NCBI RefSeq assembly: GCF_002080395.1
Contig: NZ_CP020478.1
Span: 62,001-126,000, forward strand
DNA: 64,000 bases
From: Campylobacter helveticus
GTDB taxonomy: Bacteria > Campylobacterota > Campylobacteria > Campylobacterales > Campylobacteraceae
Direction: 5' to 3'
In this document: one piece after another, positions 31,605 through 41,022 of the stretch
Layout: the number at the start of each line of letters is the position of its first letter
How positions within the stretch are numbered: the stretch's first letter is position 1
Position numbers and translations under genes: made by a program
The notes under the pieces: model-generated
Seen by the model: only the letters and a program-made list of their open reading frames with translations
Told to the model about the DNA's origin: nothing
Databases searched by the model: none

Positions 31605-32244
31605 GTGGATTTTGTTTTTTTTGATTTTCGGCTTTATTTATGCAAATGAAAATCCTTTCGGTGGCGAACAAAATGCTAGTATTGTAACTCCAGCACCTTT
31701 TGTAAGGGGTGATGCGAAATTTAATTCTAATGCAAGAATTTTAAAAAGTATCAGCTTTAATTATATTAATTTAGACGGCACAGAAGATACCCTTGTGCTA
31801 GATGTTAATAAAAGCATAGATTGGCACGATACCTACACCATAATGCGTTCTAAAAGTCCCGAGCCATCTAAAATTTTAGATGTTTCTGTCACCATACCTA
31901 AGGGAAGTGCAGATGCAAATCTTTCTATGGAGGTAGAGCTTCCAATTCAAAGCGGAAGCATAGATAAGCTTTTAACTTATAGTATTTATAAAAATAAAAT
32001 TCGTCTCAATGCAAATGACGAGTTGATGTCCGATTTTTCTATAGGCAATCCTAGCAAAATCGTAATGGACTTTAAATCAGAACAAATAAGTCCTAGCAAA
32101 ATCGTAAGGATAAAAAATTCTTTTTTTAAAAGATTGGATTTTGGCTCACATAAGGGGTACTATCGTTTAGTATTATATTTAGATGGTAAGTATAATTACA
32201 AAATAGAAAAAGACGCGAGTGGCTACACAATCTTTGTTTTATAA
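31591..32244 (+). CDS. AMIN-domain periplasmic protein
   Basis: A 217-residue secreted protein. ATG 31591 gives a proper signal peptide (KKNKWILFFLIFGFIYA, mature from about NENPFGG). The frame opens earlier, but that part overlaps the previous gene and lacks a signal. The C-terminal ~110 residues resemble an AMIN peptidoglycan-targeting domain (KIVMDFKSEQ ... IVRIKNSFFKRLDFGSHKGYYRLVLYLDG). Probable role in the envelope or division, matching its FtsB-like neighbour. Confidence 0.75.
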
Positions 32245-33094
32245 AATTTTTACTCTTGCTTTTTTGGCTTATTTTGCCTTAGCGGATGAGGTGCTTTTGC
32301 TTAATAAATTTGAGCCAAAGCATTTTAAGGATGTTAATTTAAGCACATATTTAATGAGCGAGAAGCTTGACGGAGTGCGAGGAATTTGGGATGGGAAGGA
32401 TTTTAAAAGCAGGAAAAATCACCCCATAAAAAGCCCTGAATATTTTAGAAAAAATTTGCCTCCTTTTGCGCTTGATGGGGAGCTTTATTTGGGTAAAAAT
32501 TCTTTTGATGCGATTTCTGCTTTAATTCGAAAAGATGATGAGGAAAATTTACTTTGGAAAAAGGTAAGCTACAATGTCTTTGATGTGCCAGAGGCTTGTG
32601 AGGAATTTAAGCTTTATCCTTGCTCTCTTGAAAATAGACTGCGTGTTTTAGAGAAGTATTTAGAAAAATATCCAAATCCTTACATAAAAATTATTCCTCA
32701 TTTTGAAATTAAAAGTCAAAAAAATTTGGAGGAATTTTATCAAAAAGTGCTTAAAGAGGGTGGAGAAGGGGTTGTTATTAGAAAAAATAATGCCCCTTAT
32801 GAAAAAGGACGCAGTTATAATGCCTTTAAGCTCAAGCCCTATGAAGATGCGGAATGTAAAGTTGTAGGATATACGCAAGGCAAGGGGAAATTTGAAGGCA
32901 AGGTCGGTGCTTTACTTTGTCAAATGCCAAATGGTAAAATCATCAAAATCGGCTCAGGCTTAAAGGATAAAGATAGGGCAAATCCCCCAGAGGTGAATGC
33001 CACCATCACTTATAAATTTAGCGGACTAACGAAAAATAATTTGCCGCGCTTCCCTGTATTTTTACGCATTAGAGAGCCTCAGTCCTTACAATGA
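32219..33094 (+). CDS. ATP-dependent DNA ligase with signal peptide
   Basis: A 291-residue minimal ligase. The nucleotidyl-transfer lysine motif is [13 protein letters not shown] (KxDGxR), followed by [31 protein letters not shown] and a small OB-fold-like C-terminus. A hydrophobic N-terminal stretch ([16 protein letters not shown]) looks like a signal peptide, so it probably acts in the periplasm, as reported for the small ligases of Haemophilus and Campylobacter. Start is GTG 32219, overlapping the previous gene by 26 bp. It also overlaps the convergent ybeY end. Confidence 0.85.
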   Translation: MATQSLFYKIFTLAFLAYFALADEVLLLNKFEPKHFKDVNLSTYLMSEKLDGVRGIWDGKDFKSRKNHPIKSPEYFRKNLPPFALDGELYLGKNSFDAISALIRKDDEENLLWKKVSYNVFDVPEACEEFKLYPCSLENRLRVLEKYLEKYPNPYIKIIPHFEIKSQKNLEEFYQKVLKEGGEGVVIRKNNAPYEKGRSYNAFKLKPYEDAECKVVGYTQGKGKFEGKVGALLCQMPNGKIIKIGSGLKDKDRANPPEVNATITYKFSGLTKNNLPRFPVFLRIREPQSLQ

Positions 33095-33476
33095 GACTTT
33101 GGGGAAGTTTAAAGAGGCGTATGAGCTCTTCTTCTTTTTGACGCATTTCACCTTTATCTACTTCGTGGTCAAATCCTAGTAAATGTAGCATTGCGTGGAT
33201 AAAAAGTAAAGCAATTTCCTCATCTAGACTATGATGAAGCTCTTTGGCTTTTTCTTGTGCTAGAGTTTTGTTGATAACTATGCTACCAAGTGGGAGAGCG
33301 GAATTTACAGCTTCAAGGGGGAAAGATAGCACATCTGTGCTTTTGTTTTTGCCTCTATGTTTAAGATTAAGCTCTTTCATTTCTTCATCTTCCACAAAGA
33401 TAAGTTCAACATCTTTAGGGCTTAAGAAATTTGCGATATTTTGTAAAAATTCACATTCTTCTTCACATAGTATCAT
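33069..33476 (-). CDS. ybeY: Endoribonuclease YbeY
   Basis: A 135-residue metal-dependent RNase in 16S rRNA maturation and quality control. The zinc motif [16 protein letters not shown] (HxxxHxxxxxH form) is near residue 98, preceded by [17 protein letters not shown]. Length is slightly short but complete. It converges on the ligase gene and overlaps it by 26 bp. Confidence 0.93.
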   Translation of the reverse strand: MILCEEECEFLQNIANFLSPKDVELIFVEDEEMKELNLKHRGKNKSTDVLSFPLEAVNSALPLGSIVINKTLAQEKAKELHHSLDEEIALLFIHAMLHLLGFDHEVDKGEMRQKEEELIRLFKLPQSLIVRTEAL

Positions 33477-33530
33477 TTGAAATCCTTGAAATTTGGGTGT
33501 TATTATATATTTTTTACAAGATAAATTGAT

Positions 33531-33550
33531 AAGGGCTTATAAAAGCCCTT
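33531..33550 (-). terminator. Hairpin after putP
   Basis: AAGGGCTT and AAGCCCTT form a perfect 8-bp stem with loop ataa, three bases past the putP stop. No strong T run follows in either direction, so termination strength is uncertain; it separates putP from the divergently placed ybeY start. Confidence 0.5.
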
Positions 33551-33553
33551 AAA

Positions 33554-35035
33554 TTAAAGATTTTTCAGCATAGTTTCATAAGCTTTTTGAGTGCCAGAAC
33601 GCACCTGAGACATTAAGCTTACTATAATGATAACAAGACTTGCACACACAAAACCCGGCACGATTTCATAGATAGGGAAGCCCAAAGCTGCTGCTAGATA
33701 GTTCTTCCAAGCAACCACTACGACCGCCCCTGTAATCATACCTGCGATTGCTCCTAAACGCGTCATTCTACTCCAAAAGAGCGAAAAGAGCATTACAGAG
33801 CCAAAACTCGCTCCAAATCCAGCCCACGCATAAGCAACGATGCTTAAAACGCTTGAATTTTTGTCTGTTGAAATAAGAAAAGCGATAAGGGCTACAAGTA
33901 AAACGCCTATCCTACCTAGTTTCATTACCATTTGCGAACTTGCATCTTGTTTGAAAATGCGGCGGTAAAAATCTTCCGCCAAAGTTGAGCTAGAAACTAA
34001 AAGCTGCGAACTCGCTGTACTCATAATTGCGGCTAAAATTGCACTTAGTAAAATTCCAGCTATCCAAGGATTAAATAATAATTGACTCATAACGATAAAT
34101 ATTTTTTCAGGGTCTTGCAAATTTAAATTAAATTTATGCACATATGCTATCCCCAAAATCCCTATAAAACAAGCCCCTATAAGAGAAATCACCATCCAAG
34201 AAATCCCCACAAAAGTCGCCGTTGGTATATCTTTTGTAGAGCGGATAGACATAAAGCGCACTAGAATGTGAGGCTGTCCAAAATACCCAAGCCCCCAAGC
34301 AAGAGCTGAGATGATAGAGATAGCAGAAATTCCCTCGCCCATAGATAAATTTTGCGGTTTGATTTCGCTCACGATGTTTATAGCGGCTTCATAGCCACCT
34401 AGATTTGAAAGCATTACCAAAGGCACGACAATTAATGCGCTCATCATTAAAAGCCCTTGAATCATATCCGTCCAGCATACCGCCTTATATCCGCCTAAAA
34501 AAGTATAAAGCACGATGATAAATGTGCCTGTGGTAAGTGCGTGGGTGTAGTCAATGCCAAAAGTGCTTTCAAATAATTTCGCTCCACCTACAAGTCCAGA
34601 AGAAACATAAAAGGTAAAAAATACTAAAATTACTATCGCACACACGATACGCAAAATATGCTTATCATCATCAAAACGCGTTTCAAAATAATCTGGAATT
34701 GTAATACTATTAGCAATCACACTTGTATAAATTCTAAGTCTTTTTGCCACAAAAATCCAGTTTAAAAATGCCCCTATACTCAGTCCTATGGCAATGTAGC
34801 TTTCCACAAAGCCGCTCACATACAAAGCACCCGGTAAGCCCATCAAAAGCCAACCGCTCATATCGCTCGCCCCAGCAGAAAGAGCTGAGACCACAGGACC
34901 TAGAGAGCGCCCCCCTAGGAAATAATCCTCTGTATTTTTATTTTTCTTATAAAAGTAAAAACCTATGAAAAGCATCAGTGCCGAATAGGCGATAAAAGTG
35001 ATAGCAATTTCTGTATTAATTTGCACAATTTCCAT
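33554..35035 (-). CDS. putP: Sodium/proline symporter
   Basis: A 493-residue solute:sodium symporter with about 13 membrane segments. Family signatures are [30 protein letters not shown] near the N-terminus and the central [19 protein letters not shown]. PutP imports proline for oxidation by PutA, encoded 12 bp upstream on the same strand. Proline is a main carbon source for many campylobacters. Confidence 0.95.
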   Translation of the reverse strand: MEIVQINTEIAITFIAYSALMLFIGFYFYKKNKNTEDYFLGGRSLGPVVSALSAGASDMSGWLLMGLPGALYVSGFVESYIAIGLSIGAFLNWIFVAKRLRIYTSVIANSITIPDYFETRFDDDKHILRIVCAIVILVFFTFYVSSGLVGGAKLFESTFGIDYTHALTTGTFIIVLYTFLGGYKAVCWTDMIQGLLMMSALIVVPLVMLSNLGGYEAAINIVSEIKPQNLSMGEGISAISIISALAWGLGYFGQPHILVRFMSIRSTKDIPTATFVGISWMVISLIGACFIGILGIAYVHKFNLNLQDPEKIFIVMSQLLFNPWIAGILLSAILAAIMSTASSQLLVSSSTLAEDFYRRIFKQDASSQMVMKLGRIGVLLVALIAFLISTDKNSSVLSIVAYAWAGFGASFGSVMLFSLFWSRMTRLGAIAGMITGAVVVVAWKNYLAAALGFPIYEIVPGFVCASLVIIIVSLMSQVRSGTQKAYETMLKNL

Positions 35036-35047
35036 TTTCTCTCCTTT

Positions 35048-38000
35048 TTAATGTTTTAAGGCGCGTATGCCGAGATTCCCATAGCGATGATAGGATATGC
35101 TTAACGCCTTTTCGTTGTGATAATAGAGTAGCTCAAAGCGTCCATTCAGCAAGGGCTTTTCACGGATAATGATTTTCGCCTCTTTTGCAGCGGCTTGATA
35201 GAGTGGGTCGCTTTTATCCGCCTTAGCGTGATAGCGGATTCTCTCAAATGAAGCCATTTTAGCGATAAAGTCTTCCTTGCTCTCCTTTGCAAATTCCGCA
35301 TTAAGCCCCACTGCCTTGCATAGCTCTTTAGCTAGGGCGATTTGCTCGTGAGATTCATAGCTGATAGATAGCGGGACATCAGCGGTATTTGCTCCCAGAA
35401 TCACGCCCAAAATATCTTGCAAACTATCATCATCACTCACTCTAAAGCCGCAATTTTTGATTTTTGTATAGGAGAAAAGATTATCCTCGCCGCGGATATG
35501 CACATAGTCCTTTGCCACGCTAAATTCGTGCCTGTGATGATAGGCATAGGATTGCGCCATTATTTTTGCATTTTCTAGGGCTTGTTTATCGCTTTTTTCC
35601 GCGCTTATATCAAGCTTTTGCATGGCTTGTGAGAAGTGATTCCCCGATAGATTCTCATCAGATTCTGATTCTATATCCATAAACTGCGTGATGTAGTTAT
35701 AAATCCCCACCTTTCTCCCAAAGCCGATAGCGGACTTTTTCACCCCACCAAAAGGCTGACGCAGCACGATAGCACCAGTGGTTGGCTTATTGATATAGAT
35801 ATTTCCCGCTTCAATGTGCGTGTGGAAATACTCCCACTCTCTTTCATCTAGGCTTTCAAACCCAGCCGTAAGCCCATAGCCTGTGGCATTGACTATCTCA
35901 ATAGCATCTTGCAAATCTTTTGCCTTCATCACGCTAAGAATAGGCGCGAAAAGCTCATTCATATGCGTGAAAGCTCCCCTTTTCACGCCGTATTTAATGC
36001 CCGGTGTCATAAGGTGTGGATTGTCATTCACAAATGTAGGCTTTAATGCCCACTCCTCGCCAGATTCTAGCTCGTTTATAGCTTTTAGCACTTTCTCACT
36101 TGGTTTATCACACAGTGCGCCGAGTTTATTTTTAAATACAAATGGACTTCCCACGGCAAGCGATTGCGCGGCATCTACAAGGGCTTTTTTAAACTCCTCA
36201 TCATTATAGACTTCATCTTCTAGCACAAGCAGCGAAGTAGCCGAGCATTTTTGCCCAGAATTTGAAAACGCGGAGTGGATAATGTTTTTCACCGCGCTAT
36301 CCCTATCGGCAAATTTTGATACGATGGTGGCATTTTTACCCCCTGTCTCAGCACTTAAAAGCAAAGTAGGATTTGCCTTTAACATCGCATACGCCGTATC
36401 CTCTCCGCCTGTAAGAATAGAGAATTTCACCGCTTCATCGCTTAAAAGATAAGTAGAAATATCCCTGCCCTTTGCAGGCAAGAATATTAGCGCATCTTTT
36501 GGAATCCCAGCGTCCCAGAAACACTCGCAAAGCTTATAGCCTGTGAGCGTGGAGAGTGAAGAGGGCTTATAAATCACCACATTCCCAGCCGCTAAGGGCG
36601 CGGCAATGGTCCCCACAGAAATGCCCACAGGGAAATTCCACGGCGCGATAGTAACGCCTATGCCTTTGGGTTTAAAGGTCGTTTTGGGATTTTGCGATTT
36701 GAGCTTTTCTAGTGAATGCGGATAAAACTCCACAAAGTCAATCGCCTCACTCACCTCTGGGTCAATCTCTAAAAATGTCTTGCCCGTTTCAAGCGCAGCT
36801 ATACCGATTAAATCCCCCCTGCGTTCGCGTAAAAGCTGCGCGGCTTTTGAAAGAATCTTATAAATCTCATCACTACTTTTTTGAGAAAAGTTAGAATCTT
36901 TTGCTACTTTTAACGCGTGGGCGATTTGTTTTTCCCCTGCGAGATAGGCTCTGCCGATAGGGCGATTCTCAATTTTATCTCCCACTTCTAGAGCATTTAG
37001 ATTCTCCTGTGTGAAGTCCATATCCCCAGCCACAGGATAGACATTAAAATGCGTTAAATTCTCGTATTTTGCCTTGATTTCTTGCGCCCATAGGCGATTT
37101 TGTGGCAGGATAAAATCCGTATCGCTTTCATTGTTAAACTGCTTACTCTCATACGAGCTTAGCACTTTTTGCACCTTTGTCCTATCTTGCTTTCTGTGCG
37201 TGGAGTTATCAAGGCTAGCAATACCTTTAAGAGAATCTAAAAAGAGATTTTTTTGCTCCTCCCACGCTTTGGAGCTCACTTTGAGATTGAAAAAATGGCG
37301 CATAAAATTATCTTCGCTTGTGTTTTCATCTAAACGGCGCACAAGGTAAGCAATGGCGTTATTAAAATGCGCTTCATCACACACAGGCGCGTATAAAATG
37401 AGATTGTGCATTTTAGATAGCTCATAAGAGCATTGCAAGCTCATACCCTCTAGCATTTCAAAAGTAAAGCTCTCACCCGCTCCAGCTTCCATAATACGCG
37501 TATAGGCATAGGCGATTTCAAAGATATTATGACTTGCAATACCGATGTTAATGTATTTGTAATTTTCATTTTCTAGGACTAAATCTAGCATTTTGTTGTA
37601 GTTGCTATCAGTGTCAATCTTGCGATGAAAGGTCGGTAGCTCCCAGCCTCTTTGGCTTGCTATGGTCTCTTCACTCTCCATATTTGCACCCTTAACAAAG
37701 CGGATTTTAATAGGCTTCATTCCCTTCTCAACCCGCTCTTTTGAAAAGGCAAGCAGAATCTTAAGATACTCATAAGAATCTGGGATATAAGCCTGCAGCA
37801 CGATTCCAGCTTTGATGTCAAATTTACTCACACTCTCCATAAACGCCGCCACAGTCAGCTCTAAATCCCTAAACTCCTCCATATCAAGATTGATAAATTT
37901 GCTCACACCCTGCCTTTTCTCCTCTTCAAGTGCTAGAGCGTAGAGCGTATCAAGCCGTTTTACCACTTCAGCCTTAGAGTAGTCAAAATCTATAATGTTA

Positions 38001-38548
38001 ATCTGTGAAAAAATCGTAGTGATTTTGATAGAAATGTAAGTGATGTAGCTTGATTTTAGGGCTTCTTCGTATTTTTGCATTCGGTAATGGCTCTCCGCCT
38101 CGCCCAGCACCTCTTCGCCGATGAGATTGACATTAAGCGTGATATTTTGCTCACTCTTGCGTTTAGCGATGTGAGGCGATAAAAAGCTTTCATTAGAATC
38201 TAGCACCATAGCCTTAGTATCATTACGCAAATGCGAGATGAAAAATGGCACGCTAAGCTTAGGGACAAATCGCCCAGCATTCAAAAAGCAAAGAAGCAAA
38301 AATTTCTCAAACGCAGAGAAAAAGTCCGCTATGCCAAATTTATGCAGTGTATGCTCTATAAGCTCAAAGCTCGCTGCCCTATCCTTGCAGCGAAAGGAGC
38401 GGTCTAGCAGCTCTATCAGCATTACTTTATTTTGGGGATTATTTAGGAGCTTTTGCATTTTGGCGTGAAATGCTCGCTCGCTAGAAGAGAGATTCTGCTC
38501 TATTTTATTTTGTAGCGTTTCGGCTAGGGCTAGGGATTTTTGTATCAT
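35048..38548 (-). CDS. putA: Bifunctional proline dehydrogenase / delta-1-pyrroline-5-carboxylate dehydrogenase
   Basis: A 1166-residue enzyme oxidising proline to glutamate. The FAD-linked proline dehydrogenase half is near residues 130-430 (RFVKGANMESEE near 286). The aldehyde dehydrogenase half has IAPWNFP near 634, the glutamate motif AETGGKN, and the catalytic cysteine in NSGQKCSATS near 766. A C-terminal tail of ~170 residues follows. No N-terminal DNA-binding domain is present, so it should not self-repress. The gene is clearly more GC-rich than its neighbours (two sampled 60-base lines gave 42% and 57%), which suggests transfer. Confidence 0.95.
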   Translation of the reverse strand: MIQKSLALAETLQNKIEQNLSSSERAFHAKMQKLLNNPQNKVMLIELLDRSFRCKDRAASFELIEHTLHKFGIADFFSAFEKFLLLCFLNAGRFVPKLSVPFFISHLRNDTKAMVLDSNESFLSPHIAKRKSEQNITLNVNLIGEEVLGEAESHYRMQKYEEALKSSYITYISIKITTIFSQINIIDFDYSKAEVVKRLDTLYALALEEEKRQGVSKFINLDMEEFRDLELTVAAFMESVSKFDIKAGIVLQAYIPDSYEYLKILLAFSKERVEKGMKPIKIRFVKGANMESEETIASQRGWELPTFHRKIDTDSNYNKMLDLVLENENYKYINIGIASHNIFEIAYAYTRIMEAGAGESFTFEMLEGMSLQCSYELSKMHNLILYAPVCDEAHFNNAIAYLVRRLDENTSEDNFMRHFFNLKVSSKAWEEQKNLFLDSLKGIASLDNSTHRKQDRTKVQKVLSSYESKQFNNESDTDFILPQNRLWAQEIKAKYENLTHFNVYPVAGDMDFTQENLNALEVGDKIENRPIGRAYLAGEKQIAHALKVAKDSNFSQKSSDEIYKILSKAAQLLRERRGDLIGIAALETGKTFLEIDPEVSEAIDFVEFYPHSLEKLKSQNPKTTFKPKGIGVTIAPWNFPVGISVGTIAAPLAAGNVVIYKPSSLSTLTGYKLCECFWDAGIPKDALIFLPAKGRDISTYLLSDEAVKFSILTGGEDTAYAMLKANPTLLLSAETGGKNATIVSKFADRDSAVKNIIHSAFSNSGQKCSATSLLVLEDEVYNDEEFKKALVDAAQSLAVGSPFVFKNKLGALCDKPSEKVLKAINELESGEEWALKPTFVNDNPHLMTPGIKYGVKRGAFTHMNELFAPILSVMKAKDLQDAIEIVNATGYGLTAGFESLDEREWEYFHTHIEAGNIYINKPTTGAIVLRQPFGGVKKSAIGFGRKVGIYNYITQFMDIESESDENLSGNHFSQAMQKLDISAEKSDKQALENAKIMAQSYAYHHRHEFSVAKDYVHIRGEDNLFSYTKIKNCGFRVSDDDSLQDILGVILGANTADVPLSISYESHEQIALAKELCKAVGLNAEFAKESKEDFIAKMASFERIRYHAKADKSDPLYQAAAKEAKIIIREKPLLNGRFELLYYHNEKALSISYHRYGNLGIRALKH

Positions 38549-38671
38549 TTTGTAATATCCTTTTTAAGTCAGTTTTCTAAATGATACAATTAAAGATTAA
38601 TTTTTGCTTTCCAAGTTTTATTTTTACGCTTAGATTTTTGCTCTTATGTATAGTTTGGTAACATTTAAAAT

Positions 38672-39694
38672 TTAAAGAATTGAAATTTCACACTTCTCTT
38701 TTGTCTCGCAATTTCCTATAATTTTTGCGTCAATTCCCTCATTATTAAGAGCCTGAAGTAAATTTTGAGAATTTTTTTCATCGATGGTAATTAAAAGCCC
38801 ACCAGAAGTTTCAGGACTGCAAAATAAAAGGGCTTCTTCTTGCAAATGCGGACAGATTGTTTTTATAAATTCATAGTTTTGATAAGCCCCCGCTGGGATT
38901 AAGCCCATATCAAAATAATCCCTCACGCCTTTTAAAAGCGGAATTGTATCTTTAAATAGTGTAATGGAAATTTGAGGATTTAGCATTTCTCTTAAATGTC
39001 CCAAAAGTCCAAAGCCTGTTACATCACTCATTGCACTAGCGTTAAATTTTACCGCCAAACGACTTGCTTTTAGGTTGAGAGAAAGCATACTTTCAAGCAT
39101 ACTTTCAAGGTGTATTTGTTTTAAAATCCCCCCTTTTAAAGCCGTGCTTAAAATTCCAACGCCCAAAGGTTTGGTTAAGATGATGACATCACCTATTTTT
39201 GCGGTGTTATTTGCGATGAATTTATTAGGATGCACCCTGCCTGTTACGCTTAATCCAAAAAACATTTCTGTGCTTTCTATGGTGTGTCCGCCTAGAGTTA
39301 GGGTGTTTGCCTCTTTGACTTTATCATTTGCCCCTTGCAAAATTTCTTGCAAAATTTCTAAATTGTGATTTTTACTATCAAATCCTACGATATTTAAAGC
39401 ATTTATCGCCTCAGCACCCATAGCAAAAATATCACTTAAAGCATTTGCCGCAGCGATAGCTCCAAAATGATAAGCGCTATCCACAATGGGCGTGATAAAA
39501 TCAAGACTTTGCACGAGGGCTAAATTTTCGTCTATCTTATAAATACTCGCATCTTCGTTGTTGCCGATACCACTAAGCAAAGCGGGGCTTGTTTGCATAA
39601 AGTTTAGGATTGTTTTAAGACCGCACGGGCTTAACTTCGCTGCTCAACCTGCCGCTTTAACAAAGTGGGTTAAATTTTGATTTTTATATTTCAT
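38672..39694 (-). CDS. selD: Selenophosphate synthase, contains selenocysteine
   Basis: A 340-residue SelD making selenophosphate from selenide and ATP. A plain reading starts only at 39598 and loses the active site. Extending upstream gives ATG 39694 and KAAG-U-AAKLSPCG, where an in-frame TGA (39646-39644) occupies the catalytic Sec/Cys17 position and the conserved lysine follows three residues later. The frame then runs without further stops, with DFITPIVDSAY, FAMGA and SDVTGFGLLGHL. It is the last gene of the fdhD-modE-yedF-selD operon. SelD thus needs its own product to be made. Confidence 0.93.
39615..39646 (-). promoter_or_regulatory. UGA selenocysteine codon and candidate SECIS hairpin in selD
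   Basis: The UGA at 39646-39644 is followed nine bases later by TTAAG-CCCGTGCGGT-CTTAA (39634-39615). It forms a 5-bp outer stem with an inner CCG/CGG pairing and a GGTCT segment, at the distance used by bacterial SECIS elements that recruit SelB. Confidence 0.65.
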
Positions 39695-39701
39695 TGAAGC
39701 C

Positions 39702-40274
39702 TTATAAAGTGATGATTTTTGCTTTGCTAAAAAGCTCATTTAAAGTGGCATAAGCATTGCCTATGGTGCCGATTTTTAGTTCCTTAGTTTTGCCAAAAAA
39801 TTCTAAACACGCTCCACAGCTTATAATTTCTATGCCAAATTTCTCAAGCTCAAGCATAGCTTCGTGGGCTTTGTGGTTTTTATCGGTATTTATCAAAACG
39901 CTTTCATTGACGCAAATTATCTTACTAGGGCGATTTTCCAAGCTTTTTAGTGTGGATAAAAAGCCGACAAGTAAATTTTCGCCTAGTTCCCCCTCTCCCA
40001 CTTTAGTGCTTTTAAGAAATAAAATGCTTTCATTTTGCGTTTCATCAAAGCTTAATTCACAAGTGCTTTTTTGCACTTTTATACAAAATTCCTCGCCATT
40101 TTCCTCGCAAGTGTGGGCTAAATTTAAGGAAGTTAAAAATTTCATTACATTATTTTTTGACACGCTAGAATTTAAAAGAATTTCTAGCTCATCATCATTT
40201 TCAAGTTTTTCTAGGGCGTTTTTTGTTTCTATAACGGGCTTGGGACAAGCAAGATTACGGCAGTCAATTTTCAT
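39702..40274 (-). CDS. yedF: YedF-like selenium/sulfur carrier protein (TusA + DsrE domains)
   Basis: A 190-residue protein. The N-terminal TusA/SirA domain has the sulfur-carrier cysteine in DCRNLACPKPVIETK, and the C-terminal DsrE-like domain has IISCGACLEFFGKT. YedF-type proteins accompany selD and are thought to deliver selenium or sulfur. A longer frame reaches 40355, but ATG 40274 with a gaggaaa site gives the family N-terminus. Its start overlaps modE by 11 bp and its stop lies seven bases before selD. Confidence 0.85.
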   Translation of the reverse strand: MKIDCRNLACPKPVIETKNALEKLENDDELEILLNSSVSKNNVMKFLTSLNLAHTCEENGEEFCIKVQKSTCELSFDETQNESILFLKSTKVGEGELGENLLVGFLSTLKSLENRPSKIICVNESVLINTDKNHKAHEAMLELEKFGIEIISCGACLEFFGKTKELKIGTIGNAYATLNELFSKAKIITL

Positions 40275-41022
40275 TGTTTTTCCTCTTATTGATTTGATTT
40301 TTGTCTTCCTCTTTGAAAAATAGTTCTTTAAAGCGCTTGTTGGCATATTCTTCAATGTCTTTTTGTAAGATAGTGTAATTTTCCATTAATTCTAAGGCTT
40401 TTGGTGTGAGTTTTGTGCCCGATTTACTTGAACGCCCTTGTCTCGATTTAACAAGCACCTCTTGAGAATTTAGCTGAAGCGTTTGTAAATGCGTCCAAGC
40501 TTTTTTATAATTTATCCCCATAAGTTTAGAGGCGTGAAGTAAGCTTCCTGTTTGTGCGATGAGTTCCAAAAGCTCGGTTTTGCCCTTGCCAAAAAGCAAA
40601 TCCCCATCCGCATTTTCTATCCAAGTTTTTGTTTTTACGACAAATTGCTTTCCTCTTTTTTCTTTAAAGCAACCTAATTTGCAGTATTTTACATCTATTT
40701 TGTAGGTTTTAAGACTTGAGCGGACATTTTTAAGCCCAAAGCCTTGTTTGGCAACATCTCTTGCGTCTTTGCAAAAAATGCGTTTTTTCTCATCTAAAAA
40801 AGGCTCAAGAGCCTTTAGTGTTTCGATTTTGCCTTTTTCAAAATCTAGATGTCCAAATTGTCCTAATTCACAATTATCAATGCGAATTCCATTTTCGTTA
40901 GCGATTTTGCCGATTTCTTCGACTTTTTTATCAAATTTTTTAGCGATTTTAAACGCTGTTCCGCAGTCTAGTTTCTCGTTGCTATTTAAAAGCTCTTTCA
41001 TATAATTTACAATTTCATTCAT
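40264..41022 (-). CDS. modE: ModE-like transcription factor with HTH at the C-terminal end
   Basis: A 252-residue protein. The ModE-type winged helix (ELLELIAQTGSLLHASKLMGINYKKAW, then SRQGRSSKSGTKLTPKA) lies in the last ~100 residues, whereas classical ModE has it at the N-terminus followed by molybdate-binding TOBE domains. Here no TOBE is seen. Instead the first ~130 residues contain two similar units (IDNCELGQFG and VKYCKLGCFKEKRGK), each preceded by a C..A..IAK-like helix. It probably senses molybdenum or cofactor status for the formate dehydrogenase genes. ATG 41022 overlaps the fdhD stop. Confidence 0.75.
   Translation of the reverse strand: MNEIVNYMKELLNSNEKLDCGTAFKIAKKFDKKVEEIGKIANENGIRIDNCELGQFGHLDFEKGKIETLKALEPFLDEKKRIFCKDARDVAKQGFGLKNVRSSLKTYKIDVKYCKLGCFKEKRGKQFVVKTKTWIENADGDLLFGKGKTELLELIAQTGSLLHASKLMGINYKKAWTHLQTLQLNSQEVLVKSRQGRSSKSGTKLTPKALELMENYTILQKDIEEYANKRFKELFFKEEDKNQINKRKNNEN

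Noticed and set aside
35883-38468. Long plus-strand reading frames opposite putA
   Set aside because: They follow the codon bias of putA, lack ribosome-binding sites and resemble no protein; shadows of a GC-richer gene.
39598-39694. selD as a frame-disrupted pseudogene
   Set aside because: The only interruption is TGA exactly at the catalytic Sec/Cys position with a hairpin after it; selenocysteine explains it fully.
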